From contig NZ_SCFB01000015.1 in assembly GCF_004210305.1 (NCBI RefSeq), forward strand, positions 1 to 60,903: 60,903 nucleotides of DNA. The letters are read 5' to 3'. Source of the DNA: Candidatus Finniella inopinata. Its GTDB lineage: Bacteria > Pseudomonadota > Alphaproteobacteria > Paracaedibacterales > CAIULA01. A program made the position numbers and the translations under genes. Under the pieces are notes generated by a model. The model ran no database searches, was not told where the DNA came from, and worked only from the letters and a program-made list of their open reading frames with translations. Positions 26,783-34,579 of the stretch are shown here, one piece after another (within the stretch, counting starts at the first letter, position 1; every line of letters begins with the position of its first letter).

Positions 26783-27316
26783 TTGACTAAACACTATCGA
26801 AACATTTGGCAAAGAATTTGGCCAGCTATGGCGATGTCTTTTCTGGTAACGGCATGCTCGGATATGAATCCACAAAGCAAACCCCCTGAAGATAAGGCAG
26901 ACAAACGTAAGTTGGGCTTCGGGTCAATTGCTGGTGAGGACTTATTAACCTTTGGCGGCCCAAAAAAAAATACAGGCTCTGGGCCGACTCTCAACGTCAA
27001 TCAGTATTTGTGGAAAGCTAGCCTGGAAACTTTGGAATTTATGCCACTTGTCTCGGCCGATTCTGTGGGTGGAGTCATTTTGACAGATTGGCACAGCACA
27101 GCAGCTGCCCCTAACGAACGATTCAAGGTGTCCGTATATATTCATGGGTCGGTTCTTCGGGCCGATGCCTTAAAGGTTATTGTTCACAAGCAGGTGCGTG
27201 GAGTCAATGGTCAGTGGGTTCAGTCCAACACGTCCATGCAAGTCGCAACCGATTTGGAAAATATCATCCTCAGCAAGGCGCGTGCTCTTCGGGTTAAAGA
27301 TACAAAGCCCAGCTGA
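26783..27316 (+). CDS. DUF3576 lipoprotein
   Basis: A 177-residue lipoprotein of the DUF3576 family, found mainly in alphaproteobacteria. The signal sequence ends in the lipobox FLVTAC. Diagnostic family stretches are NQYLWKASLETLEFMPL, GGVILTDW and PNERFKVSVYI. The start is TTG at 26783 with AGAGAG upstream, and it gives a complete signal peptide; an internal ATG at 26828 would be shorter. The stop overlaps the lipB start (TGATG). The function is unknown; it is probably on the periplasmic face of the outer membrane. Confidence 0.85.
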   Translation: MTKHYRNIWQRIWPAMAMSFLVTACSDMNPQSKPPEDKADKRKLGFGSIAGEDLLTFGGPKKNTGSGPTLNVNQYLWKASLETLEFMPLVSADSVGGVILTDWHSTAAAPNERFKVSVYIHGSVLRADALKVIVHKQVRGVNGQWVQSNTSMQVATDLENIILSKARALRVKDTKPS

Positions 27317-27936
27317 TGGAATGGCTTTATTCAAAGGACCTTGTGACGTACGAGGTCGCTGAAAAGGTCATGCAAGATCGAGTTGTATCGATTCAAATTC
27401 AAGACCGCCGGGAATTGATTTGGGGATTGCAGCACCCCCCGTTATTTACGGCCGGAACCAGTTCTCATGAGAGTGATTTATTAGATACTTTTGGTTTTCC
27501 TGTTTATCAAACGGGCAGGGGGGGGAAGTTTACATACCACGGCCCTGGCCAGTTGGTTGTTTATGTGATGATTGATTTAAACAAACACGGCCTTGATATC
27601 CGTCAATATGTGGCGACTTTAGAAAATTGGATTATTGATTGCCTGAAACATCTTGATATTCATGCGGAGCGTCGAGAGGGCAGGATTGGTATTTGGGTTC
27701 AAAACCCAAGAGGTCAAGACGAAAAAATAGCTGCTATTGGTGTCAGGGTAACAAAAGGGATAACCTGGCATGGAATGGCCATCAATGTTTCGCCAAATTT
27801 GTCTCATTTCGGTGGGATTGTTCCTTGTGGATTAGCTGAGTTTGGTGTCATATCCATGGCTAAATTGGGAGGACAGGTGGAAATTCAGGACGTTTTTCAA
27901 GTGTTAAAAGAAATTTCGCCCTTTAAAATAACTTGA
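27316..27936 (+). CDS. lipB: Octanoyl-ACP transferase LipB
   Basis: Transfers octanoyl from ACP to the lipoyl domains of 2-oxoacid dehydrogenases, the first step of lipoate synthesis. It has 206 residues. Seen: the TGRGGKFTYHGPGQLVVY motif of the family, the IAAIGVRV block with a downstream HGMAINV, and the acyl-enzyme Cys in GGIVPCGL. The start is coupled to the preceding DUF3576 stop. lipA is not in the window. Confidence 0.95.
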   Translation: MEWLYSKDLVTYEVAEKVMQDRVVSIQIQDRRELIWGLQHPPLFTAGTSSHESDLLDTFGFPVYQTGRGGKFTYHGPGQLVVYVMIDLNKHGLDIRQYVATLENWIIDCLKHLDIHAERREGRIGIWVQNPRGQDEKIAAIGVRVTKGITWHGMAINVSPNLSHFGGIVPCGLAEFGVISMAKLGGQVEIQDVFQVLKEISPFKIT

Positions 27937-28014
27937 ATAATTGATTTTGGGACACACTTTTTGCTGTCAAGAAAAAAAACATTGATTTAAACCAAGAAAG
28001 TTTGATAAACCATA

Positions 28015-28044
28015 TTGACCCTAAGGGAAAAGCCCGCTTAGTAT
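28015..28044 (+). promoter_or_regulatory. Sigma-70-like promoter for HU
   Basis: TTGACC, an 18-base spacer and TAGTAT, 37 bases before the HU start codon. Within it, GGGAAAAGCCC makes a small palindrome. Confidence 0.45.
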
Positions 28045-28081
28045 GGGATACAAGTTTTCACAATTATGAAAGGCAAACCTC

Positions 28082-28351
28082 GTGAATAAAAGTGACCTTA
28101 TTGTTAGCGTTGCAAATATGGCTGGCATCAAACAAGCAGAGGCGAAACGAGCGATAGATGCGGTCTTTGATTCTATTACGGGAGCATTGAAAAATAATGA
28201 AGAGGTCCGTTTGATAGGGTTTGGAACTTTTGTCGTAACTGAAAGACCTGCTACTGAAGGCCGCAATCCAAGAACAGGCGAAAAACTGCAGATTGCAGCA
28301 AAGCGCTTGCCTAAGTTCCGTCCAGGTAAAGAACTGAAAGAAGCCGTCTAA
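28082..28351 (+). CDS. hup: DNA-binding protein HU
   Basis: An 89-residue nucleoid protein of the HU/IHF family. Seen: MNKSDLIVSVANMAG at the N-terminus, RLIGFGTFVV, and the DNA-wrapping arm RNPRTGEKLQI with the intercalating Pro, then PKFRPGKELK. The GTG start follows AAAGG. The arm sequence and lack of IHF-specific features favour HU. A hairpin and tRNA-Val follow. Confidence 0.95.
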   Translation: MNKSDLIVSVANMAGIKQAEAKRAIDAVFDSITGALKNNEEVRLIGFGTFVVTERPATEGRNPRTGEKLQIAAKRLPKFRPGKELKEAV

Positions 28352-28363
28352 TTTATATACTTT

Positions 28364-28391
28364 AAGAATTTGCCAGTAGTAGCAAGTTCTT
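28364..28391 (+). terminator. Hairpin between HU and tRNA-Val
   Basis: AAGAATTTGC and GCAAGTTCTT pair over 10 bp (one T-G) with an 8-base loop, starting 13 bases after the HU stop and ending two bases before the tRNA. There is no T-run, so it may be a weak terminator or a processing signal for an HU-tRNA transcript. Confidence 0.4.
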
Positions 28392-28393
28392 TA

Positions 28394-28468
28394 GGGCAGT
28401 TAGCTCAGCGGTAGAGCGTCTCGTTTACACCGAGAGGGTCGGCGGTTCAATCCCGTCACTGCCCACCA
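28394..28468 (+). tRNA. tRNA-Val (anticodon TAC)
   Basis: A 75-base cloverleaf. The acceptor GGGCAGT pairs with ACTGCCC and CCA is encoded. The D arm is TTAGCTCAGCGGTAGAGC, the anticodon stem CTCGT/ACGAG-type holds TAC in TTTACAC, and the T arm is GGCGGTTCAATCCCGTC. Confidence 0.95.
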
Positions 28469-28480
28469 TTAAGGTATCAA

Positions 28481-28603
28481 ATGCATTCCAAGATATTTGT
28501 CATAGTGGGGATTCTTCTTCTTTGTCTGATAGTCTCAGGATGTGGCAAAAAGTCAGCCCTCGAAGCCTTAGAGCCAGACACATACCCACGTTCTTATCCC
28601 TAG
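28481..28603 (+). CDS. Tiny LptM-like lipoprotein
   Basis: A 40-residue ORF. It has a short signal sequence (KIFVIVGILLLCLIV), a lipobox VSGC, then GKKSALEALEPDTYPRSYP. The pattern C-G-K-K-S/G-x-L followed by YPR.YP is that of the small lipoproteins encoded just before lysA or dapF in proteobacteria (LptM/YifL type), which in E. coli assist maturation of the LPS translocon. AAGG lies 6 bases before the ATG. lysA starts 7 bases after its stop. Confidence comes from size, lipobox and the conserved position rather than from length of similarity. Confidence 0.75.
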   Translation: MHSKIFVIVGILLLCLIVSGCGKKSALEALEPDTYPRSYP

Positions 28604-28610
28604 GTTATCA

Positions 28611-29861
28611 GTGGTGCTAGAAGATTTTTTTAATATCGACTCCTTCCGACTGGCCAAAGTCATCCAATCAATTGAAACACCTGTATACGTCTATAATGCT
28701 CACGCGGTAATTAATAATCTAAATTTTTTAACCGCCACTTTATCTTCCCTTATTAAACAAAAACTCCTCATTAGATACGCTGTTAAGGCTAACAGCAACA
28801 ACAGTATTTTGAAATTGGTCGCTCAGCATGGGGCAGGGGTGGAGGTTGTATCGGGTGGTGAACTTCGACGCGCCCTGCGGGCATCCATACCAACTAATCG
28901 TATAGTTTTCTCTGGTGTTGGAAAAACAAGGGAGGAACTTGAGTTTGCAACCAATGAGCAAATAGAACAAATCAGCGTTGAATCAATAGAAGAATTGACT
29001 CTTTTGGCTAGTTTATCAAAAAAGGCCAACTTGTGCTTACGGCTATGTCCAAATATAACAGCACTCACCCACGACAAAATTACAACTGGTCGATCTTGCG
29101 ATAAATTTGGAATCGCCCTTGATCAACTGCCAGATGCTTATTCCGTCCTTAAAGCCAATCCCCAGCTTAATTTTCTGGGCTTTTCCGTCCATATTGGCTC
29201 GCAAATTCAATCCACTGAACCCTTTCGCGAAACCTTTAAAATTCTGGCTAAACTGTTAAGGGATATGCCAGGCGGGCTGGAGGTCAAACGCCTTGACCTA
29301 GGGGGTGGTTTTTTTGTCCCTTATCATGATCATGAGAAACCTTTTGATTGGAAGGCTTATGCTGAGGCTATTTTAGAAGAACTGGGTGACTTTCAGGGCG
29401 AGCTGGTCATTGAGCCTGGTCGTTTTTTGGTTGCTAATGCTGGGGTTTTGCTGACCAAAATTTTGTATATTAAAAAGACCTCTGAAAAAACTTTCATTAT
29501 TGTTGATGCTGGTATGAATGATATGATGCGCACAGCGCTTTATGGCGTACAACATGCAATCGTGCCGGTGAATCCGAGCCAAGATTCCCAGACGCAACGT
29601 GTTGACGTTGTAGGACCAGTTTGTGAATCAAGTGACTATTTTGCCAAAGATATTGATTTGCCTTTGGATTTAAAGCAAGGGGATTATTTGGCTGTCACCT
29701 GTACGGGTGCCTATGGTGCATCTTTATCGTCCACCTATAACAGTCGCCCCTTGATCGCTGAGGTGTTAATTGACAATAAACGACCCTATTTAATTCGAGA
29801 AGCTATCTCAGCTGACTATTTGTCAACCTTTGAACCGATAAGGCTTTGTCATGAAACATAA
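28611..29861 (+). CDS. lysA: Diaminopimelate decarboxylase
   Basis: A PLP enzyme that makes lysine from meso-diaminopimelate. It has 416 residues. Seen: the PLP lysine in IRYAVKANSN, GAGVEVVSGGEL, the HIGSQI loop, LDLGGGF, EPGRFLVANAG, and the C-terminal GPVCESSDYF and AYGASLSSTYNSRP with active-site Cys and Tyr. The start is GTG at 28611 or 28614. The stop overlaps the next gene's ATG. dapE is at 48.6 kb, so the DAP/lysine pathway appears kept. Confidence 0.95.
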   Translation: MVLEDFFNIDSFRLAKVIQSIETPVYVYNAHAVINNLNFLTATLSSLIKQKLLIRYAVKANSNNSILKLVAQHGAGVEVVSGGELRRALRASIPTNRIVFSGVGKTREELEFATNEQIEQISVESIEELTLLASLSKKANLCLRLCPNITALTHDKITTGRSCDKFGIALDQLPDAYSVLKANPQLNFLGFSVHIGSQIQSTEPFRETFKILAKLLRDMPGGLEVKRLDLGGGFFVPYHDHEKPFDWKAYAEAILEELGDFQGELVIEPGRFLVANAGVLLTKILYIKKTSEKTFIIVDAGMNDMMRTALYGVQHAIVPVNPSQDSQTQRVDVVGPVCESSDYFAKDIDLPLDLKQGDYLAVTCTGAYGASLSSTYNSRPLIAEVLIDNKRPYLIREAISADYLSTFEPIRLCHET

Positions 29862-30606
29862 AAAACCATTGATCGGCATTACTTTAGACCATTTTGATCC
29901 AGCGGATAACAAAGCAGCCCTGTGGTATTCGGAATTCCCATGGTATGCGCTGCGGTATCGTTATAGCGAAGCTGTGGCGTTAGCGGGGGGCGTCCCTTTG
30001 GCTTTGCCATATTATCTGGACTGTATCAATGAATATGCTGAAATTTTGGATGGTTTGGTTTTGACAGGGGGGGGCTTCGACATTGATCCTAAATTATATG
30101 GGGATGAAAACGTTCACCCAACGGTTAAACTAAAACCCAAACGGACTGAATTTGAAATGGCGATAGCCCGTCGCATGCTGGACCTAAACAAACCCGTGTT
30201 AGGCATTTGTGGGGGGATGCAAGTGCTGAATGTTTTGCACCAGGGAACCCTTTATCAAGATTTGCCATCCGAAATTAGTTCTGACATTAATCATTCGCAA
30301 ACACACGACAGGCATTTACCACAGCACACTGTTATTGTTGAATCTGAAACGTTACTCGCTAATCTTACCAAAGAAACATCATTCTCTGTTAATAGCGTCC
30401 ACCATCAAAGTATTAAGAAGGTTGCAAAAGGTTTTTGTGTTAATGCCGTGGCGCCAGATGGCGTTATTGAGGGGATAGAATGTTTGGATTATAAATTTTG
30501 TTTGGGCGTGCAATGGCACCCGGAATTTCATGTTGGCGAAGCAGATAAGTTGATTTTTCAGGGTTTTCTAGAAGCTTGCCTTAATGGTGAACGTGATGAA
30601 AATTAA
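29851..30606 (+). CDS. Class I glutamine amidotransferase-like hydrolase (peptidase C26)
   Basis: A 251-residue member of the gamma-glutamyl-gamma-aminobutyrate hydrolase (PuuD-like, C26) family. Seen: GLVLTGGGFDIDP for the oxyanion strand, the nucleophile elbow LGICGGMQVLNV with Cys, the SVNSVHHQ block, and QWHPEFH with the catalytic His and Glu. It overlaps lysA by 11 bases and cydB by one base (TAATG), so it sits inside a tight operon. The exact gamma-glutamyl substrate is unknown. Confidence 0.88.
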   Translation: MKHKKPLIGITLDHFDPADNKAALWYSEFPWYALRYRYSEAVALAGGVPLALPYYLDCINEYAEILDGLVLTGGGFDIDPKLYGDENVHPTVKLKPKRTEFEMAIARRMLDLNKPVLGICGGMQVLNVLHQGTLYQDLPSEISSDINHSQTHDRHLPQHTVIVESETLLANLTKETSFSVNSVHHQSIKKVAKGFCVNAVAPDGVIEGIECLDYKFCLGVQWHPEFHVGEADKLIFQGFLEACLNGERDEN

Positions 30607-31625
30607 TGTTTAGTTTTGAGTCTTTTTTAAATTTACCTTTAATTTGGGGTGGTTTAATCGCCACAGCCATTTTCTTATATGTTTTGCTGGATGGGTTTGA
30701 TTTGGGTGTGGGGATCTTGTTCCCTTTTGCCCCCAGCGAAGCCTGTCGCAATAAACTGATGAACTCCATCGCACCTTTTTGGGATGGCAACGAAACCTGG
30801 TTAGTTCTAGGGGGAGGGGGGCTGTTTGCGGCATTTCCCTTGGCATATGCTATCTTAATGCCGGCTTTTTACATGCCTATTATGGTAATGTTACTAGGGC
30901 TTATATTTCGGGGCGTTGCTTTCGAATTTCGTTTTAAGGCAACTGCCAGGGGACGGAAATTATGGGATTATGCCTTTCATTTTGGCTCCTTAATTGCATC
31001 TTTTTGCCAAGGCGTTATGTTGGGAACCTTCGTTCAAGGGGTGTCTGTCCAGGGGCGAGTCTTTTCAGGCGCCGGTTTTGATTGGTTTTCCCCTTTTGCC
31101 TTAATGACGGGGGCAGCTTTGGTTTTTGGCTATGCCTTATTGGGAGCCACTTGGTTGGTCATGAAAACAGATGACCAAACCCAAAAATGGGCACGTAGTT
31201 GCGCCAAGTATGTAGCGATTTATGTAATAGGGTTTATGGGATTGGTTTGTGTGTGGGTGCCATCTTTAAACCACCAGATTTGCCATCGATGGTTTTCAAT
31301 GCCCAATTTGGTGTACCTAGCGCCGATTCCCCTTTTAACAATTTGGACGGCTTCGACCCTTTTTCAATCTTTGGCTCGTCAAGATGAAGCGAAGCCTTTT
31401 TTAATGTCAATTCTTTTGTTCGCCCTAGGCTATGCAGGCTTGGCGGTCAGCCTGTGGCCCTGGGTCGTGCCTTACCAAGTATCCCTTCGACAAGCTGCAG
31501 CCGCACCTGAATCGTTATCCTTGCTATTAGTAGGGGTTGTTTTGTTTTTGCCATGTGTGTTGGGATACACAGCCTATTCCTATTACGTTTTCAGAGGTAA
31601 ATCTCACGCAGATTCAGAATATTAA
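30606..31625 (+). CDS. cydB: Cytochrome bd oxidase subunit II, no cydA neighbour
   Basis: A 339-residue multi-spanning membrane protein of the CydB family. The N-terminus has the family's LLDGFDLGVGILFPF, then NSIAPFWDGNETWLVLGGGGLFAAFP and FYMPIMVMLLGLIFRGVAFEFR, all strongly conserved. Eight to nine membrane segments can be drawn. The bd oxidase reduces oxygen with quinol. CydB needs CydA, which carries the haems and normally lies directly upstream; here the upstream genes are lysA and a C26 hydrolase, and cydA is not in this window. Confidence 0.93.
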   Translation: MFSFESFLNLPLIWGGLIATAIFLYVLLDGFDLGVGILFPFAPSEACRNKLMNSIAPFWDGNETWLVLGGGGLFAAFPLAYAILMPAFYMPIMVMLLGLIFRGVAFEFRFKATARGRKLWDYAFHFGSLIASFCQGVMLGTFVQGVSVQGRVFSGAGFDWFSPFALMTGAALVFGYALLGATWLVMKTDDQTQKWARSCAKYVAIYVIGFMGLVCVWVPSLNHQICHRWFSMPNLVYLAPIPLLTIWTASTLFQSLARQDEAKPFLMSILLFALGYAGLAVSLWPWVVPYQVSLRQAAAAPESLSLLLVGVVLFLPCVLGYTAYSYYVFRGKSHADSEY

Positions 31626-31703
31626 ACAAGCTTTTTAAGCTTCCCTTTGCCTGTGATTTGCTTTTATCATAAATTATCCTCAATTTATTTTATTTAAATA
31701 GCG

Positions 31704-33572
31704 TTGAAATTTTTTCCTGATCATAAACTAACTCCATTAGTCATTGGCGCCATCGGCGTTGTTTATGGAGATATTGGAACCAACCCACTTTTCACCATTA
31801 AGGAATGTTTCCAACCTGGTTGTCTGCCAGCGGCACCTCAAGCTATATTGGGGGTTATGTCGTTAATTTTCTGGCTGTTGATTGTTGTTGTTTGTCTGAA
31901 ATATATGTCGGTTATTTTCCGCGCTGACAATAATGGAGAGGGGGGGATTTTGGCCCTGTCGACCCTGGCCCATCGAACAGCAAAAGCAAAACATAAAGCT
32001 TTTATCGTTGCCCTGGGGATTCTAGGGATGGCTTTATTCTATGGCGACGGTGTTATTACGCCCGCCATATCGGTCTTAAACGCCCTGGAGGGTGTTAACG
32101 TTGCTACGCCTTATCTGAACCACTTGATTGTCCCGATGTCCGTTATCCTTCTTGTTCTGTTGTTTGTATTACAACGATGGGGAACTGGTCGTATTGGGGA
32201 ATGGTTTGGACCCCTTATGATTGTTTGGTTCCTGGTGATTGGTCTGTTAGGGTTGGTTCAAATCATGAAAGAACCTTCAGTTCTTTATGCCCTCAACCCC
32301 CTGTATGCCTTTAAATTTTTCGGTTCTTATCTCAAATTTAGCTTGGTTGTCCTTGGCTTCATTGTTTTGATCGTTGCTGGTGCTGAAGCTTTATATGCTG
32401 ACATTGGGCATTTTACGAAAAAATCTATTCGCATCAGCTGGTTTGCGTTGGTATGGCCAAGTCTTGTCTTGAATTATTTTGGTCAAGGGGCCTTGCTATT
32501 GGAAACCCCCGCTGCCATTAGCAATCCTTTCTATTTGTTGGTTCCAACGTGGGGGATTTATCCCATGGTGCTGCTGGCAACCTCTGCCACCATTATCGCG
32601 TCACAATCGGTTATATCGGGTGTTTTTTCCATTACATGGCAAGCCATTCAGTTGGGTTACTTGCCCCGAATGCGCGTAATTCACACATCAACAAACCAAC
32701 GCGGGCGGGTTTATGTGCCGTTCGCTAATTACATCATGTTATTTTTAACAGTGGCTGCGGTTTTATTCTTTCAAGAATCAACCCATTTAGCCACGGCCTA
32801 TGGATTGTCAGTGGCTGGCGTTATGGTGATTACAACGCTGTTAACGATTAGTTTAGCCTTTACCGATTGGGGATGGTCTTGGATCAAGATAACGGCCATC
32901 TTTGGGGGGCTTTTACTTACAGACACAATCTTAGTGGGCGCTAACTTACTTAAAATTATAGAAGGTGGATGGTTCTCCATTTTGATTGCGCTAGTTATTT
33001 ACACGATCGTTGACAGTTGGCGAAGGGGGCGCCACATGTTGGCGTATGATCATCATCACGAGCTTTCCTTGGCGGAATTTATTCATTTTGCTCGAAACAC
33101 ATCACCAGCACGGGCCCCAGGGGTTGCTGTTTTTATGGGGGATGACCCCGAAAAAGTCCCCATGGCTTTTCATGTTCATTTCAAACACACACCTGTTTTG
33201 CATCAAACTGTGTTCTTTTTATCGATTGTCACCAGGACAATCCCAAGGGTGCATTCAGCCGAACGACTGAAAATCATCCCCTTGGCAGACGGTGTCTATC
33301 AGGTGATTGCATTTTACGGGTTTATTGAGTCACCCAATCTAAGGCAGATATTGGCCAAAGTTTACGAACAAATCCCAACGTTTGACATAGAACAAACCAC
33401 ATTTTTCCTGACCCGTAACGTGCCGGTGTTTATCAAAGGATCCTACTTAAAGCATTGGCGGGAACATTTGTTCATCTTCTTGATGAACAACGCCATGAGT
33501 GCGACACGTTATTTCAAAATCCCATACAACCGCGTTGTTGAATTAGGCGTGAGATTTAGAACGTTTAATTAA
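31704..33572 (+). CDS. kup: Kup-type potassium uptake protein
   Basis: A 622-residue low-affinity K+ transporter of the inner membrane. Seen: IGAIGVVYGDIGTNPLFT near the N-terminus, DNNGEGGILAL, FYGDGVITPAISVL, and about 12 membrane segments followed by a cytoplasmic C-terminal domain of about 170 residues. All are hallmarks of Kup. The start is TTG at 31704: a TAA lies in frame just upstream, and the conserved N-terminus begins within 15 residues. Its stop overlaps the first half-site of a double CtrA-like box. Confidence 0.95.
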   Translation: MKFFPDHKLTPLVIGAIGVVYGDIGTNPLFTIKECFQPGCLPAAPQAILGVMSLIFWLLIVVVCLKYMSVIFRADNNGEGGILALSTLAHRTAKAKHKAFIVALGILGMALFYGDGVITPAISVLNALEGVNVATPYLNHLIVPMSVILLVLLFVLQRWGTGRIGEWFGPLMIVWFLVIGLLGLVQIMKEPSVLYALNPLYAFKFFGSYLKFSLVVLGFIVLIVAGAEALYADIGHFTKKSIRISWFALVWPSLVLNYFGQGALLLETPAAISNPFYLLVPTWGIYPMVLLATSATIIASQSVISGVFSITWQAIQLGYLPRMRVIHTSTNQRGRVYVPFANYIMLFLTVAAVLFFQESTHLATAYGLSVAGVMVITTLLTISLAFTDWGWSWIKITAIFGGLLLTDTILVGANLLKIIEGGWFSILIALVIYTIVDSWRRGRHMLAYDHHHELSLAEFIHFARNTSPARAPGVAVFMGDDPEKVPMAFHVHFKHTPVLHQTVFFLSIVTRTIPRVHSAERLKIIPLADGVYQVIAFYGFIESPNLRQILAKVYEQIPTFDIEQTTFFLTRNVPVFIKGSYLKHWREHLFIFLMNNAMSATRYFKIPYNRVVELGVRFRTFN

Positions 33573-33594
33573 TCTTTAGTTAATATTTTGTTAA
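33569..33594 (+). promoter_or_regulatory. Double CtrA-like box
   Basis: TTAA-TCTTTAG-TTAA-TATTTTG-TTAA: three half-sites at 11-base steps, so two overlapping TTAA-N7-TTAA boxes. It lies 204 bases before the beta-barrel gene at 33799, farther than the 50-53 bases in the array, so its target is less sure. Confidence 0.45.
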
Positions 33595-33798
33595 TCTTTC
33601 TCTTTCTATAATAAGTGATGGTTAGGCTTTTCCCTAAACACGTTTTTTGCCAAGTAGGTTTTTCGTGCTGTAAGACGAATATTAATGGCATTCGTTTTGC
33701 TCAATACCGTCAATACCAATAATTCCTTGCGATACAAAGAGTTTTATTGTAAAAAATACACTATATTAACAAATGTATTTAAAATTTTAGTTTAGTTT

Positions 33799-34557
33799 AT
33801 GATGATCTTAAGAAATTTAAGCGTACTCACCGTTGCCCTTTCTCTTGGGGGTTCTGCAAACGCGTCCACAATCTCATCAGGGTTTTATGTTGGGATGGGT
33901 GCGGGCATGGAACGCATGAATGGCCAGCGGAGCGAGCGGATGGATTCGGCTGACTCCAGCATTTATTCTTCTCAGACTTTTACTCAGAACAAGGACATGA
34001 AGAAGCATGGCCCTCTTGTTAATGTCTTTGGGGGGGGGTTGTATCGCTGCAATAACTTTGCCGTAGCAGGGGAAGCTTTCTTCGAGATGGGAAAAACTGA
34101 AGACAAAATCATAAGAGATTGGTTTGAGACTATCTCCGTTACGAATACAAAAGGTTATTATTCAGCTGTTTTGGAAAAGAGAAGTTGTTTTGGATTTAGG
34201 GTTAATGTAGGAGGAATTGTCAAAGATCGCTTCTTTGTTTATGGTCTTCTTGGTCTAAGCGCTACTCAACTTCGCTACAGTACCGTAGCCTCCATGATTG
34301 AACAAAGTAGTATTGGATCTGGAAGATTTGTCACGGAAACCAAAAGAAAATTAGCTTACGGCTTTGATTATGGGGTTGGCGTACAGTACCAAATCAACCA
34401 ATGGAGAATTGGCATCGAAGGTTACATAAGAAAAATAAAATCTCAACAATTTTATTTTCAATTGAATGACCCAAATTTCGCACCTGAGCCAACTTACAAT
34501 GCCACTGTTAAACCGTTTATAACAGGTGTCAATATTAAATTTTCATTAACATTTTAA
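33799..34557 (+). CDS. Outer-membrane beta-barrel protein
   Basis: A 252-residue protein with a signal peptide (cut near ANAS-T) and a body of amphipathic strands: SGFYVGMGAG, GFRVNVGGIV, RFFVYGLLGLS, YGFDYGVGVQY, WRIGIEGYIR. It ends in INIKFSLTF-like residues with terminal Phe. It has the layout of small 8-strand surface barrels (OmpA/Msp type). Its exact family is not recognised. It is 22 bases upstream of the coiled-coil/polyproline gene and probably shares its transcript; it may be a surface antigen or anchor. Confidence 0.7.
   Translation: MMILRNLSVLTVALSLGGSANASTISSGFYVGMGAGMERMNGQRSERMDSADSSIYSSQTFTQNKDMKKHGPLVNVFGGGLYRCNNFAVAGEAFFEMGKTEDKIIRDWFETISVTNTKGYYSAVLEKRSCFGFRVNVGGIVKDRFFVYGLLGLSATQLRYSTVASMIEQSSIGSGRFVTETKRKLAYGFDYGVGVQYQINQWRIGIEGYIRKIKSQQFYFQLNDPNFAPEPTYNATVKPFITGVNIKFSLTF
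34535..34549 (+). promoter_or_regulatory. CtrA-like box at the end of the barrel gene
   Basis: TTAA-ATTTTCA-TTAA, inside the last codons of the barrel gene and 30 bases before the ATG at 34580. Because it encodes the C-terminal beta strand it could be chance; spacing also differs from the array. Confidence 0.3.
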
Positions 34558-34579
34558 AAAGTCTGGATAGAAGAACACA

